Source: Corynebacterium sp. HMSC036D02 (GTDB lineage: Bacteria > Actinomycetota > Actinomycetes > Mycobacteriales > Mycobacteriaceae). From it: DNA of 64,000 nt. A model generated the notes under the pieces. The model was not told the origin of the DNA. It ran no database searches and saw nothing but the letters and a program-made list of their open reading frames with translations. The stretch spans positions 62,001-126,000 of the forward strand of contig NZ_KV827706.1 in the NCBI RefSeq assembly GCF_001836165.1, given 5' to 3'. Below are positions 1 to 9,963 of the stretch, in pieces. Position 1 is the first letter of the stretch. The number at the start of each line of letters is the position of its first letter. Position numbers and translations under genes: made by a program.

Positions 1-339
1 GGGAAGAGGCGGGGCCTATTACTGAGACAAGCGGTAAGTTCCAGAATTCATGATTCCCTTAGGTTTCGAGCGTCCTTAGTAGTTGAATTCAAGCGGATTG
101 CTCGGTCCCGTGGCCGGAATCGCTGCGATGAGTGTCGTGCGTGATTGAACAGTGCGCTTTTCGAGCTTCTCTCTTTATATGTATGGCTATTGTTGCATCG
201 CCGTTGTTCGCGAGTGCTGAAAGGCGGAATGCGTGCGGTGCTGGGAGAGGGATTTCTTTCAACGGTCCGTGCTGTTTGAGGCTCGGATGGGAGTTGGTAG
301 TGGGTCAAATGGGGCTTTTGTTAAAGCCCATTACGGCGG

Positions 340-355
340 TGTGACGAAGGTTACA
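340..355. promoter_or_regulatory. Candidate GlxR (CRP-family) binding site
   Basis: The 16-mer TGTGACGAAGGTTACA matches the GlxR/CRP pattern TGTGA-N6-TCACA at 9 of the 10 specified bases. GlxR is the global cAMP-responsive regulator of corynebacteria. The site is about 490 bp before the NlpC/P60 start codon, which is far unless the promoter lies well upstream. Inference from motif only. Confidence 0.35.
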
Positions 356-659
356 TCACTAGTTTTGTGAAGCTTTCCCGTTGACGTATTGTGTCAATGG
401 TCTAGCGATCGTGGCGCGCCCCTGAGGCGCTGATGTCGCTGCTCAGGCCATGCTTCCGACGATAGTTATTGTGCACTGGAGTGAAAAAATTCCACACTAT
501 GTCGTTTAGGTTGCCATTTGATAACAGGACGGTAACGGGGTTGGTTTTGCGTTTCTGACTCGACATCGCTTGTGATGGTTTCGTAACCTATTCGAGACAT
601 TGAGTTACCGACACGGTGTACACATCACCGGTGCTCAATACGAACTGAAGATTTAAGCG

Positions 660-815
660 CCGCGTCTGGCCCCTCCTAAAAATTCGGGGGCCGAGTGGAG
701 ATGGCTCTACAGGAATGGGTCATCGTCGAACGCTAGGCCCGTCCCTTGGGTCAGAGCTTTTTCCGCGTTGCGAAGGCAAATGCAAGGTTTTCCTTCTTTG
801 GCGGAGAAAGTAGGC
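660..815 (+). promoter_or_regulatory. Structured 5' leader of the NlpC/P60 gene, class unknown
   Basis: Three hairpins can be drawn by eye: GGCCCC (668-673) with GGGGCC (687-692); GGCCC (736-740) with GGGTC (748-752); and CTTTTTCCGC (757-766) with GCGGAGAAAG (801-810), the last enclosing GAAGG (772-776) paired with CCTTC (792-796). The last stem ends about 30 nt before the GTG start. Actinobacterial wall hydrolase genes often carry c-di-AMP (ydaO) riboswitches, but I do not find that motif's conserved GGGGUGAAUC-like core, so the class is left open. Confidence 0.4.
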
Positions 816-842
816 GCGCAGGAAGATTTGGAGTTTAAATTC

Positions 843-1472
843 GTGGCTAAGCACCGTCGTCAGGGCAACCTAAACACCCGTCGCATTGCATCCACCGCTG
901 CTATTGCAGCAACCGCAGCAGTTGTTACCCCGGCAGCTGCCAACGCCGCCGAGGTTGTTGTTCCGAACACCGACATCCGCTTCGAGGTTGCCGGCCTGGA
1001 GAACGTTCCGAGCATCCAGCAGCTGCCGAACGTTGACCGCTACATCCCGGCTTTCAGGGCTAACCAGGGTGGCGGCTACGCCGCTGCTGTTGAGACCCCG
1101 GCCGCCGCAGCCCCGGCACCGTCCCAGTCTGTGGGCGAGAAGGTGCTCGCAGCCGCTCGTTCCGCAATCGGTTCCCCGTACGTCTACGGTGCCAATGGTC
1201 CGAGCGCCTTCGATTGCTCTGGCCTGACCTCCTGGGCCTACCAGCAGGCTGGTGTGTCCATCCCGCGTACCTCTCAGGCGCAGGCTTCCGCAGGTACCCC
1301 GGTGTCCCTCGATGCACTGCAGCCGGGTGACATCATCGTGTACTACTCCGGAGCATCCCACGTCGGTATCTACACCGGCAACGGCACCATCATTGACGCT
1401 CTGAACTCCGGCACCCCGGTGGCTGAGCGCTCCCTGCACTACATGCCGATTCACTCCGCAGTTCGCTTCTAA
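843..1472 (+). CDS. Secreted NlpC/P60 family peptidoglycan endopeptidase
   Basis: A 209-residue exported cysteine peptidase expected to cleave D-glutamyl-diaminopimelate bonds in peptidoglycan stems during cell separation. A signal peptide covers residues 1-36 (basic KHRR start, hydrophobic Ala-rich core, AANA cleavage region). A low-complexity Ala/Pro linker (about 80-97) leads into the NlpC/P60 domain (98-209). The visible catalytic residues are Cys125 in DCSGL, His173 in SHVGIY and probably Asp185, at the position that is Glu in RipA and His in many family members. I start at GTG 843, after a GGAG at 829-832, because an upstream in-frame start at 768 would put about 25 residues before the signal peptide and lie inside the leader hairpins. 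Its longer paralogue follows directly. Confidence 0.9.
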   Translation: MAKHRRQGNLNTRRIASTAAIAATAAVVTPAAANAAEVVVPNTDIRFEVAGLENVPSIQQLPNVDRYIPAFRANQGGGYAAAVETPAAAAPAPSQSVGEKVLAAARSAIGSPYVYGANGPSAFDCSGLTSWAYQQAGVSIPRTSQAQASAGTPVSLDALQPGDIIVYYSGASHVGIYTGNGTIIDALNSGTPVAERSLHYMPIHSAVRF

Positions 1473-1492
1473 GCGCGCTCGGTAATCGTCTT

Positions 1493-1548
1493 AACCCCTT
1501 CCGCTGCTCTTGCCATGTTGATGGTGAGGGTAGGGAAGGGGTTCGGCT
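1493..1548 (+). terminator. Probable terminator after the first NlpC/P60 gene
   Basis: The inverted repeat AACCCCTTCC (1493-1502) / GGAAGGGGTT (1534-1543) encloses a 31-nt loop and is followed by a weak T-rich stretch. The long loop makes it an imperfect intrinsic terminator. Confidence 0.5.
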
Positions 1549-1584
1549 ATTCTTGTAACCGCTATGTTTTTGCTCGGCTGTGGG

Positions 1585-1590
1585 TATAAT
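1585..1590 (+). promoter_or_regulatory. -10 element for the second NlpC/P60 gene
   Basis: A perfect TATAAT lies 41 nt before the start codon. No good -35 hexamer is visible at 16-18 nt, as is usual in corynebacteria. The transcript would carry a leader with a GGGGG ribosome site near 1620. Confidence 0.55.
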
Positions 1591-1630
1591 TCAGTCAGCT
1601 ATTAACCTTCTCTAAGTTTCGGGGGTATCT

Positions 1631-2707
1631 ATGTCGCGTCGTGGCCTTGTGTGTGCGGTCGCTGCACTTGCCTTGAGCCCAGCTCCAGTTGTCGTCCTTT
1701 CACCATCGGCTGTGTCCCAGGAGGTTTCTCCTGAGCAGCAGCAGGAAAGCACCTCGCAAGCGCAGGATCCTGAAGACCTCCCCGGCCTCATTGAGCGTAT
1801 GGCGGACGTCGCCCAGCGCGTGTCTGCCAAGGGCGAAGAGGTCAAGGGACTTGAGGACGAGCTCGCCGAGTCGGAGAAGAGCATTGAAGAGCTGGACCGC
1901 AAGGCCGAGGAGGCACACCGTAGTTCCGAAGACGCTTCCGCGGCGGTAGCTGCGCAGCAGGAACGCATCGATGCGCTCGCGCAAAAGCGTTATCGCAGGA
2001 ATGCTGCATCGACCTCGGTCTCGGCTGCTCTTAACGCCAACGATGTTGCCAGCGCGGTCGAGCGCATGGGCTACCTGGGCGCTTTGTCCAAGGCCGCGAA
2101 ACGTGAAGAAGATGCGATGGTAGCTGCTTCTGCCGCCGCCGATGATGCGCACCAGGAAGCTGTCGATGCTGCCGAGGAAGCACGCCGCAAGCGTGATGAA
2201 TTGCAGGACCAGCGGGATACTGTTCTGAAGGAAAAGGCCGAGCTGGAGGAACAACAGAAGGAACTAGAAGCCACCATCGATGGCCTCAGCCCTGAAGCCC
2301 GAGAGGCGTGGGTCCAGCACTTCGGTGGGTCTTCCGATCTTGACCTAGCCGCGTTGGCTGATGGATCGGGCTCCGCCGCCGTCGAAGCCGCTCTCACCCG
2401 CATCGGCGCTCCCTATGGATGGGGCGCTACTGGTCCCGATACCTTTGATTGTTCGGGTCTTATGGTGTGGAGCTACCAGCAGATGGGCAAGAGCATTCCG
2501 CGCACCTCGCAGGCGCAGCTTGCCGGTGGCACCCCAGTGCCGATGGATCAGCTGCAGCCAGGGGACATCGTGGGCTACTATCCCGGCGTCACCCACGTGG
2601 GAATGTACATCGGTGATGGCCAAGTGGTTCACGCCTCCACCTACGGCGTGCCCGTCGCCGTGGTGCCGCTTAATTCCATGCCCGTCCAAGGCGCTGTTCG
2701 ATACTAG
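1631..2707 (+). CDS. Secreted coiled-coil NlpC/P60 peptidoglycan endopeptidase (RipC-like)
   Basis: A 358-residue exported hydrolase. Residues 1-30 form a signal peptide. Residues about 50-220 are a long charged coiled coil rich in Glu, Lys, Gln and Ala, the architecture of RipC-type hydrolases, where such a region is thought to hold the enzyme inactive until FtsEX or another partner engages it. The C-terminal NlpC/P60 domain (about 245-358) has Cys274 (DCSGL), His322 (THVGMY) and His334 (VVHAS), a complete triad. The last 110 residues closely resemble those of the upstream gene, so the two are a tandem duplication with different N-terminal modules. The gene ends 3 nt before pimB'. Confidence 0.92.
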   Translation: MSRRGLVCAVAALALSPAPVVVLSPSAVSQEVSPEQQQESTSQAQDPEDLPGLIERMADVAQRVSAKGEEVKGLEDELAESEKSIEELDRKAEEAHRSSEDASAAVAAQQERIDALAQKRYRRNAASTSVSAALNANDVASAVERMGYLGALSKAAKREEDAMVAASAAADDAHQEAVDAAEEARRKRDELQDQRDTVLKEKAELEEQQKELEATIDGLSPEAREAWVQHFGGSSDLDLAALADGSGSAAVEAALTRIGAPYGWGATGPDTFDCSGLMVWSYQQMGKSIPRTSQAQLAGGTPVPMDQLQPGDIVGYYPGVTHVGMYIGDGQVVHASTYGVPVAVVPLNSMPVQGAVRY

Positions 2708-2710
2708 GTC

Positions 2711-3874
2711 ATGGCGCGCACCCTCCTCGTCACCAATGACTTCCCGCCCACCATTGGCGGGATCCAGTCCTATCTTCGAGATTTTCTGGCTACCCTCACC
2801 CCACGGGAAGTCGTGGTCTTCGCCTCGACCCAAGATACGGATGCTGCCGCGGAGTATGACGCGACGCTGCCCTATACCGTGGTCCGCTGGCCACGCAGCA
2901 TCATGTTGCCGACGCCCGCCACGGCACGTCGCATGCAGCAACTCATTCGTGAGCACCACATTGAGACGGTCTGGTTTGGCGCTGCAGCTCCGCTGGCTCT
3001 CATGGCGCCGTCCGCGCGTGCGGCTGGGGCGCGCCGCATTGTCGCAACGACACACGGGCATGAGGTGGGGTGGTCCATGCTTCCCGTGGCGCGGCAAGCC
3101 TTGCGCAGGATCGGTCAGAACGCCGATGTCATCACGTATATCTCTGAATACACACGCAACAGGCTCGAGCCCGCGTTCGGCACGCGTACTCAGTGGGTGC
3201 ACCTGCCCTCAGCGGTCAACCTGGAGGATTTCACCCCGGCTACCTCGGAGGAGAAACAAGTAGCACGGGAGCACTTCGGGCTAGGCCCAGGTCCGGTCAT
3301 CGTCTGCATCTCCCGCCTGGTCCCGCGGAAGGGCCAAGACCAGCTGTTGCGCGCGATGCCGGAGGTGCGCGCGCGAATCCCCGACGCCCAGTTGCTCATC
3401 ATCGGGCGCGGTCGCTATGAGGTGACTGTGCGTGAGCTTGCACGCCTGTACTGCCCGGACGCAGTGGTGCAGGAAGCGCGGGATACGGCGGAATTGCGGA
3501 TGGCGCTCCACGCAGCCGACGTGTTTGCCATGCCGGCGCGCACTCGGGGTGGCGGCCTTGACGTCGAAGGTCTGGGAATCGTCTACCTAGAGGCGCAGGC
3601 GGCGGGCCTGCCAGTAGTTGCGGGGGATTCCGGCGGTGCGCCGGAGACGGTAACGCCGGAGACGGGCATTGTTGTGCGCGGTTCCTCGGTGCCGGAGCTT
3701 GAGCAGGCGTTGCGGACGCTGCTTGGCGACGTCCCCGGCGCCCACCGTATGGGGGAAGCTGGGCGTCGCCACGTGGAAGAGCATTGGACGTGGGAGATTA
3801 TGGGCGCACGATTGCGTGAAGTTCTTGAATGTGATCGTGGGCAGGCCGCGGTATATCCTACTAGTCATGCTTGA
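2711..3874 (+). CDS. pimB: GDP-mannose-dependent alpha-mannosyltransferase PimB'
   Basis: A 387-residue GT4 family GT-B glycosyltransferase. In corynebacteria PimB' adds the second mannose to phosphatidylinositol monomannoside, giving Ac1PIM2, the anchor for lipomannan and lipoarabinomannan, on the inner face of the membrane. The N-terminal fold starts with LVTNDFPPTIGGIQSYL, the acceptor-domain glycine loop. The C-terminal domain shows the GT4 E-x7-E motif in EGLGIVYLEAQAAGLPVVAG (about residues 281-300). Length matches characterised PimB'. The start lies 3 nt after the NlpC/P60 stop and the end overlaps glk by 8 nt, so translation is probably coupled. Confidence 0.9.
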   Translation: MARTLLVTNDFPPTIGGIQSYLRDFLATLTPREVVVFASTQDTDAAAEYDATLPYTVVRWPRSIMLPTPATARRMQQLIREHHIETVWFGAAAPLALMAPSARAAGARRIVATTHGHEVGWSMLPVARQALRRIGQNADVITYISEYTRNRLEPAFGTRTQWVHLPSAVNLEDFTPATSEEKQVAREHFGLGPGPVIVCISRLVPRKGQDQLLRAMPEVRARIPDAQLLIIGRGRYEVTVRELARLYCPDAVVQEARDTAELRMALHAADVFAMPARTRGGGLDVEGLGIVYLEAQAAGLPVVAGDSGGAPETVTPETGIVVRGSSVPELEQALRTLLGDVPGAHRMGEAGRRHVEEHWTWEIMGARLREVLECDRGQAAVYPTSHA

Positions 3875-4823
3875 ACTCACTCCCTCCGCTGAAGGCGGCC
3901 ACGCTGGCCTCACCATCGGGTTCGATATCGGTGGAACCAACCTGCGTGCTGCGGTGATTGATCCCTCCGGAGAGATTGTGGATTCGCTGAGTGTCCCCAC
4001 CGCCACGGATGCGCAAACACTCGAAGATGACATCGTGCGCTGCGTAGACACCCTGGCCGCATCCCATGACATTGAGGCCGTGGGGCTTGCCCTCGCAGGC
4101 TTTTTGGATCCCGAGTGTGAAGTCGTTCGTTTCGCACCGCATTTGCCGTGGCGTGATGCCCCAGTACGCGAGATCCTTAGTAACCGTGTGGACGTTCCGG
4201 TTCGCCTAGAACATGATGCTAACTCGGCTGCTTGGGGGGAATGGCGCTTCGGTGCTGGACGCGGCGCGAAGGACTGGGTCTTTTTTGCCGTGGGAACCGG
4301 CATTGGTGCCACGCTTTTTACGGACGGCACAATCTACCGCGGAGCTTTCGGTACCGCACCAGAGTTTGGGCACCTTGTCGTGTCACCGGGTGGGCGCCTG
4401 TGCTCCTGCGGCAAGCGTGGTTGCCTCGAGCGTTACGCCTCCGGCACCGCATTGCCTGATACCTGTGCGGATTTGCGTGGTGACTATGACACCGCCCTAC
4501 CACTCAACCCCTCCGGCGAGGAAATCACCGCTGCGGCTCGGCAGGGTGACCCACTGGGATTGGCCGTCATGGAGAACTTCGGCCAGTGGCTCGGACAGGG
4601 ACTGTCCATGGTGGCGGATGTGCTCGATCCAGAGCTGATTGTGATCGGCGGTGGGGTGTCCCAGGACGCGGATCTTTACCTGGATCGGGCGCGGGAATCC
4701 ATGGCTAGCCAGATTGTCGGGGCCGGTCACAGGCCTCTGGCCCGAGTCGCAACCGCGAAGTTGGGTTCGGCGGCAGGTATGATCGGAGTCGCTGATCTCG
4801 CCCGCCAGGAGCACCGAGGTTAA
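3867..4823 (+). CDS. glk: ROK family glucokinase
   Basis: A 318-residue cytoplasmic sugar kinase that phosphorylates glucose with ATP. The ATP-binding loop FDIGGTNLRAAVID is near residue 15, the catalytic region VRLEHDANSAAWGEW near 115, and the ROK zinc motif CSCGKRGCLE near 180. I start at ATG 3867, overlapping the pimB' stop by 8 nt; an upstream in-frame start at 3669 would add 66 residues unlike any ROK kinase. The context beside pimB' matches C. glutamicum glk. Confidence 0.88.
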   Translation: MLELTPSAEGGHAGLTIGFDIGGTNLRAAVIDPSGEIVDSLSVPTATDAQTLEDDIVRCVDTLAASHDIEAVGLALAGFLDPECEVVRFAPHLPWRDAPVREILSNRVDVPVRLEHDANSAAWGEWRFGAGRGAKDWVFFAVGTGIGATLFTDGTIYRGAFGTAPEFGHLVVSPGGRLCSCGKRGCLERYASGTALPDTCADLRGDYDTALPLNPSGEEITAAARQGDPLGLAVMENFGQWLGQGLSMVADVLDPELIVIGGGVSQDADLYLDRARESMASQIVGAGHRPLARVATAKLGSAAGMIGVADLARQEHRG

Positions 4824-4889
4824 CACCGCACATTTTTCTTTCACCGGGCAGCACCGCCTGTTCGGCACATACAGATAGGACTATAAGCG

Positions 4890-5636
4890 ATGCGAAACAA
4901 GTGGTACTGGGCCTTTAAGCACATCTTTTTCGGCCCAGCCCTTCGAGTGTGGAACCGCCCATGGTCCGAAGGAATGGATCGCATCCCGGAATCCGGCTCG
5001 GCTATCTTGGCCTCCTCCCACCAAGCGGTGATGGATTCTTTCTACTTCCCGCTTCTGTGCCCGCGGCAGATTACCTTCTTGGCAAAGAGCGAGTATTTCA
5101 CCACCCCGGGCTTCGTCGGCAGCTTGCAAAAGTGGTTCTTTAGTTCGGTGGGGCAGGTGCCGATTGACCGCGTCAACAAGGATGCCAGTGACGCGATGCT
5201 AGCGAGCGCGGAGCGCATTATCGGCCGCGGCGATCTTTTTGGCATCTACCCGGAAGGAACTCGCTCGCCTGATGGACGTATCTACAAGGGGCGCACCGGC
5301 ATGGCGCGCATCGCGCTGACTACGGGTGAGAAGGTCATTCCCATCGCCATGATCAATACCCGGAAGGCCAATCCAATCGGCTCGTGGATTCCGCGCCCCG
5401 TTCGCGTCGGCATGCGCGTGGGAGAACCCATCGACCCCCGAGCATGGGCCGCTGAGCGCAACCTCGACCCGCAGGATCACGCCACCGCTCGTGACTTTAC
5501 GGATTACGTGATGAAGCAACTCTCGGAGTTGACGGGCGAACCTTATGTCGACGTCTACGCTTCTGATGTCAAGGCTTCCCTGCAAGCCGGACACGGCTAC
5601 CCGGAAGGGGCCGAGCCCGGTTCGGAGGCGCGGTAG
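4890..5636 (+). CDS. PlsC-type 1-acyl-sn-glycerol-3-phosphate acyltransferase
   Basis: A 248-residue LPLAT-family acyltransferase expected to acylate lysophosphatidate or a related acceptor at the membrane. The catalytic HX4D motif is HQAVMD (about residues 44-49). The substrate-binding motif YPEGTRSPDGR follows at about 125-135. ATG 4890 has AGGA at 4877-4880, 9 nt away. It lies 66 nt after glk and 3 nt before a membrane acyltransferase. Proximity to PIM genes makes a lipoglycan-related acceptor possible, but that is inference. Confidence 0.85.
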   Translation: MRNKWYWAFKHIFFGPALRVWNRPWSEGMDRIPESGSAILASSHQAVMDSFYFPLLCPRQITFLAKSEYFTTPGFVGSLQKWFFSSVGQVPIDRVNKDASDAMLASAERIIGRGDLFGIYPEGTRSPDGRIYKGRTGMARIALTTGEKVIPIAMINTRKANPIGSWIPRPVRVGMRVGEPIDPRAWAAERNLDPQDHATARDFTDYVMKQLSELTGEPYVDVYASDVKASLQAGHGYPEGAEPGSEAR

Positions 5637-5639
5637 TCA

Positions 5640-6833
5640 GTGACTTCCTCCCCGAAACAGCGATTAGCTTGGCCCGATGTAGCAAAGGGGATCTCCATCC
5701 TGGGCGTCGTGCTGCTGCACATCACGCTCACGGTTCCGGAATCCAAGGACACGTGGCTGGCTGCCTTTAACGTGTGGCTGGACCCCTTGCGCTTGCCTTT
5801 GTTCTTTTTGGTGAGCGGCTTCTTCGCACAAAAGGTGTTTCGCTTCAGCTTTGCCGAGCTTTTCACCCGCCGCCTGTGGTACTTCCTAGTGCCTTATGTC
5901 GTGTGGATGCTCGTGGAGCTGCAGACTAAGCGCGTGGAATACCACTGGGTATTCGGGGACCCTATTTTCGATGTTGATCAGATGGCCGCAAGCCTCCTAG
6001 TGGGGCATTCCATGGCCTGGTTCCTGCATGCGCTGATTCTGTTCAATATCTTCCTCTGGTGCGTACGCAAGCTGCCCGGGTGGGCAGCGATGGCGCTGAG
6101 CTTTACCCCGATTCTGTTCATCGCTTGGCAGGCGCAGTACACCTCGATTGCAAAAGCCATCATGTTCCTCCCGGTATTCGTTGGTGCTGCCTATTTTCGG
6201 GATGCCATTGCCGCATTCGCCGCCGCCATCGAGGCACCGTTTAAGGGAACATGGGATCACCGTAGCTTCTGGGCATATTCCGGGATGACCGTGGCCTATG
6301 CCATCGGATTTTCCATCCGCCGCGCGTGGGATAACTACGCAGGGGAAGTCGATGTCACCTGGCTGCTACCTGGCGCGGAGGCACTGGTGCGGGATGACGT
6401 TCACATCCTCGTCCGCATGGTAGAGCAGTTCTTCGAGGTTCCGGTAGGAATCGCGGTGGCGGTAGCAGTGTCTTATATTCCGGTCTTGTCTACTGGTTTG
6501 CGTTTTATCGGTTCGCACACGCTGCCCATCTACCTGGGGCACCCCATCGGCCTGACGGTTCTTTATGGCTACCCCATGGCGCTCCACCCGCGGGAGGTCA
6601 CCCTGGCGGGTCAATGGCCACTGGAAAACACCTGGTTCTGGCTCAGCATGTGCGTGCTTTATTGCGCTGTTGCGTCCTTGGCCCTATGGGCCCTAGGCAA
6701 GGTACCTGTCTTAGGCTGGACGCTGACCCCGCCGGCGATCGGTGCCAGTCGGCGGAAGAAGGAACCTTCCTCCGCGGGCGTGAGCTTGAGCAAGCAGCTC
6801 AACGCAACGAGGAATACGACAAGCAAGAAGTAG
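5640..6833 (+). CDS. Acyltransferase 3 family integral membrane protein
   Basis: A 397-residue polytopic protein with about ten membrane segments and the family's N-terminal pattern WPDVAKGISILGVVLLH, where the conserved His is in the first segment. Such proteins move acetyl or succinyl groups onto exported sugars and lipids; the acceptor here is unknown. It starts at GTG 5640, 3 nt after the upstream stop. Its last 175 nt overlap the 3' end of the convergent GT87 gene. The overlapping C-terminus (lysine- and serine-rich, after the last membrane segment) looks poorly constrained. Confidence 0.75.
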   Translation: MTSSPKQRLAWPDVAKGISILGVVLLHITLTVPESKDTWLAAFNVWLDPLRLPLFFLVSGFFAQKVFRFSFAELFTRRLWYFLVPYVVWMLVELQTKRVEYHWVFGDPIFDVDQMAASLLVGHSMAWFLHALILFNIFLWCVRKLPGWAAMALSFTPILFIAWQAQYTSIAKAIMFLPVFVGAAYFRDAIAAFAAAIEAPFKGTWDHRSFWAYSGMTVAYAIGFSIRRAWDNYAGEVDVTWLLPGAEALVRDDVHILVRMVEQFFEVPVGIAVAVAVSYIPVLSTGLRFIGSHTLPIYLGHPIGLTVLYGYPMALHPREVTLAGQWPLENTWFWLSMCVLYCAVASLALWALGKVPVLGWTLTPPAIGASRRKKEPSSAGVSLSKQLNATRNTTSKK

Positions 6834-7921
6834 TCATTGCCCGGAATCTGCTGCCACCACGACCACGTCAGTTCCAGTTGCTCGCCGTGGGGGACAAGCC
6901 AGTGACCGCGAGCTACCAGAACCAGCCATGTGAGGCCGGCAAAGAACCAGCGGCGGCGAGCAGTCAGATACACCGCCGCCAAGCACAGCCACGTGAAGTG
7001 GTGCGACCACGAGACTGGCGAACACAGCAGCGCTGCCGACGAGGCCAGCAGCACGAGCTCAATCTGTGAGGATGTGCGCTCCATGACCCACCACAACGTC
7101 ACCACGATGATGAGGCACCCAATTATCCAGAGGTCCGTTGCCTGCTCTGGGACGATGCGGCTGAGCAGGCCGCGGAGTGATTGATTGCTCGAGTAGGCCA
7201 GCCCACCGATGCGGGAGGAATCCCGGATGGTATCGGTCCAATACACCGCGGAGCTCGCTGGGGAGGCGAGGTAGCCCACCACGCCGCAGGCAACAAAAGC
7301 CCCCACCGCCGTGGCAAGAGCGCGCCAGTCTCGGCGAACGAAAAACACGGCGAGGAAGACCGCGGGGGTGAGCTTGATAGCGATAGCTGCGCCTGTCAGA
7401 ATTCCACGCCATGGGTTGCGGGGCCTCAGTATCAGGCAATCCACAATGACTGCCGCGGTCAACAGGAGGTTTACTTGACCGAAGCTGAGTGTCTCAGTAA
7501 TCGGCTCGGTCAGCAAGCAGGCGCACAATGCCCACGAGGACCACCAACCGGGCCTGTGAGTGGTGCAGCTTCGAGAGAGGACGGCGTAGAGGCAGACCCA
7601 GAGCGCTGCCACCGATGCCGCAGTGAGAAGAATGGACAGTGGCCACAGCGGTAGCCATGACACCATGGCGAAAAGCGTTGCGGCAAAAGGCGGGTACGTG
7701 AACGGCAGCGAAAAACCGTTGTCGAGGACATAGCTTTGGGCGTACAGATTCTCTCCGCGTAGCAGCGCGCGTCCCCCCTCACGATAAACATCGAGGTCAA
7801 TGTGGTAGGAAGGCACAATGCTGCCACTGCTGAACAACGCCGCAGGCTGAATAATCCATGCCACGGAGGCCAGCCCTGCTATGAACAAGGGGAGAAGGGG
7901 AGAGTAGAGAGCTTTCTTCAC
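6659..7921 (-). CDS. GT87 family polyprenyl-phosphomannose-dependent mannosyltransferase (MptC/MptD-like)
   Basis: A 420-residue multi-pass GT-C protein. The first extracytoplasmic loop has the acidic motif HIDLDVYREGG typical of GT87 enzymes, which use decaprenyl-phosphomannose. In C. glutamicum, GT87 proteins at this locus (MptC, MptD) add alpha-1,2-mannose branches to lipomannan; which of the two this one equals cannot be told here. I start at GTG 7921 because TATACT lies exactly 7 nt upstream, giving a leaderless transcript; a TTG at 7963 would add 14 residues but lies upstream of that -10. The 3' end overlaps the convergent acyltransferase gene by 175 nt. Confidence 0.82.
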   Translation of the reverse strand: MKKALYSPLLPLFIAGLASVAWIIQPAALFSSGSIVPSYHIDLDVYREGGRALLRGENLYAQSYVLDNGFSLPFTYPPFAATLFAMVSWLPLWPLSILLTAASVAALWVCLYAVLSRSCTTHRPGWWSSWALCACLLTEPITETLSFGQVNLLLTAAVIVDCLILRPRNPWRGILTGAAIAIKLTPAVFLAVFFVRRDWRALATAVGAFVACGVVGYLASPASSAVYWTDTIRDSSRIGGLAYSSNQSLRGLLSRIVPEQATDLWIIGCLIIVVTLWWVMERTSSQIELVLLASSAALLCSPVSWSHHFTWLCLAAVYLTARRRWFFAGLTWLVLVARGHWLVPHGEQLELTWSWWQQIPGNDYFLLVVFLVALSCLLKLTPAEEGSFFRRLAPIAGGVSVQPKTGTLPRAHRAKDATAQ

Positions 7922-7928
7922 ACGGTAG

Positions 7929-7934
7929 AGTATA
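7929..7934 (-). promoter_or_regulatory. -10 element, leaderless GT87 transcript
   Basis: TATACT on the minus strand, 7 nt before the GTG at 7921. The spacing equals that from a -10 to a transcription start, so transcription and translation probably start together. Confidence 0.55.
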
Positions 7935-7982
7935 GGCCCCAGTGGAGAGACGTATGTGGGCAAGAGACTAGGATTACAGGAC

Positions 7983-8489
7983 GTGCGCTACTTCTACGAC
8001 ACCGAATTCATTGAGGACGGATCGACCATTGAGCTGGTCTCCATCGGTATTGTCGGGGAAGACGGAAGCGAGTACTACGCGGTGTCCACAGACTTCGATC
8101 CCGCGAAGGCCAATGCGTGGGTGCGGGAGAACGTCTTGGATAAATTGCCAAGCCCCGCAGACCCAGTTTGGAAATCGCGCGAGACCATCCGCGAAGAGCT
8201 CTTGAAATTCTTGGGCCGGCATTCCACGCCTATCGAGCTGTGGGCTTGGGTAGGAGCCTATGACCACGTGGTTCTCGCGCAACTCTGGGGAGACATGGCT
8301 AGGCTGCCCAAGGGGATGCCGCGATATACCCGGGAACTGAAGCAGTATTGGGAGTTTGCCGGCCGCCCTAAGCTGCCTCCAGTGCCCAATAGCAACCACG
8401 ATGCGTTGGTCGACGCCCGCCATAATCTGGCTAAGTTTCGAGTCTGCGAGCAGCATTTGCCGCTGACTAGGGGCAACCGCGTACATTAA
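7983..8489 (+). CDS. DEDDh 3'-5' exoribonuclease (Rv2179c family)
   Basis: A 168-residue RNase T/DnaQ-like nuclease. It begins with YFYDTEFIEDG, containing the first catalytic Asp-Glu pair, has a second acidic site in WAWVGAYDHVVL (about residue 85), and ends with HDALVDARHNL, the His-x4-Asp of the DEDDh class. The M. tuberculosis homologue Rv2179c is a structurally characterised 3' exoribonuclease of nearly the same length. I choose GTG 7983, whose product starts like the family, with AGGA 9 nt upstream; GTG 7956 with GGAGAG is an alternative adding 9 residues. It is divergent from the GT87 gene. Confidence 0.85.
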   Translation: MRYFYDTEFIEDGSTIELVSIGIVGEDGSEYYAVSTDFDPAKANAWVRENVLDKLPSPADPVWKSRETIREELLKFLGRHSTPIELWAWVGAYDHVVLAQLWGDMARLPKGMPRYTRELKQYWEFAGRPKLPPVPNSNHDALVDARHNLAKFRVCEQHLPLTRGNRVH

Positions 8490-8550
8490 ACGTGAATTAA
8501 TACCGCAGCCGAAAAGACCATTAACTAACGCGTGACAGGCCCAAGATGGT

Positions 8551-9951
<1,401 letters not shown>

Positions 9952-9963
9952 AAGTTGCGCAGG

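Larger units (their letters stand above)
1..842. other. Non-coding region upstream of the first NlpC/P60 gene
   Basis: I see no credible gene here; the few short open frames have poor composition and no ribosome binding sites. The region holds a 7-bp inverted repeat (arms 312-318 and 323-329, loop of 4) with no clear T-run, a CRP/GlxR-like site at 340-355, an inverted repeat CGGTG-N7-CACCG near 615-632, and a structured leader from about 660 to the gene. In related corynebacteria the gene before this locus encodes QcrB of the cytochrome bc1 complex, so the first bases may lie just after that gene, but nothing here proves it. Confidence 0.5.

Noticed and set aside
660..815. c-di-AMP (ydaO) riboswitch
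   Set aside because: The gene type fits, but the conserved core sequences are not present, so the region is reported only as a structured leader of unknown class.
768..842. Upstream start for the first NlpC/P60 gene
   Set aside because: It would put 25 residues before a typical signal peptide and lies inside the leader stem 757-810.
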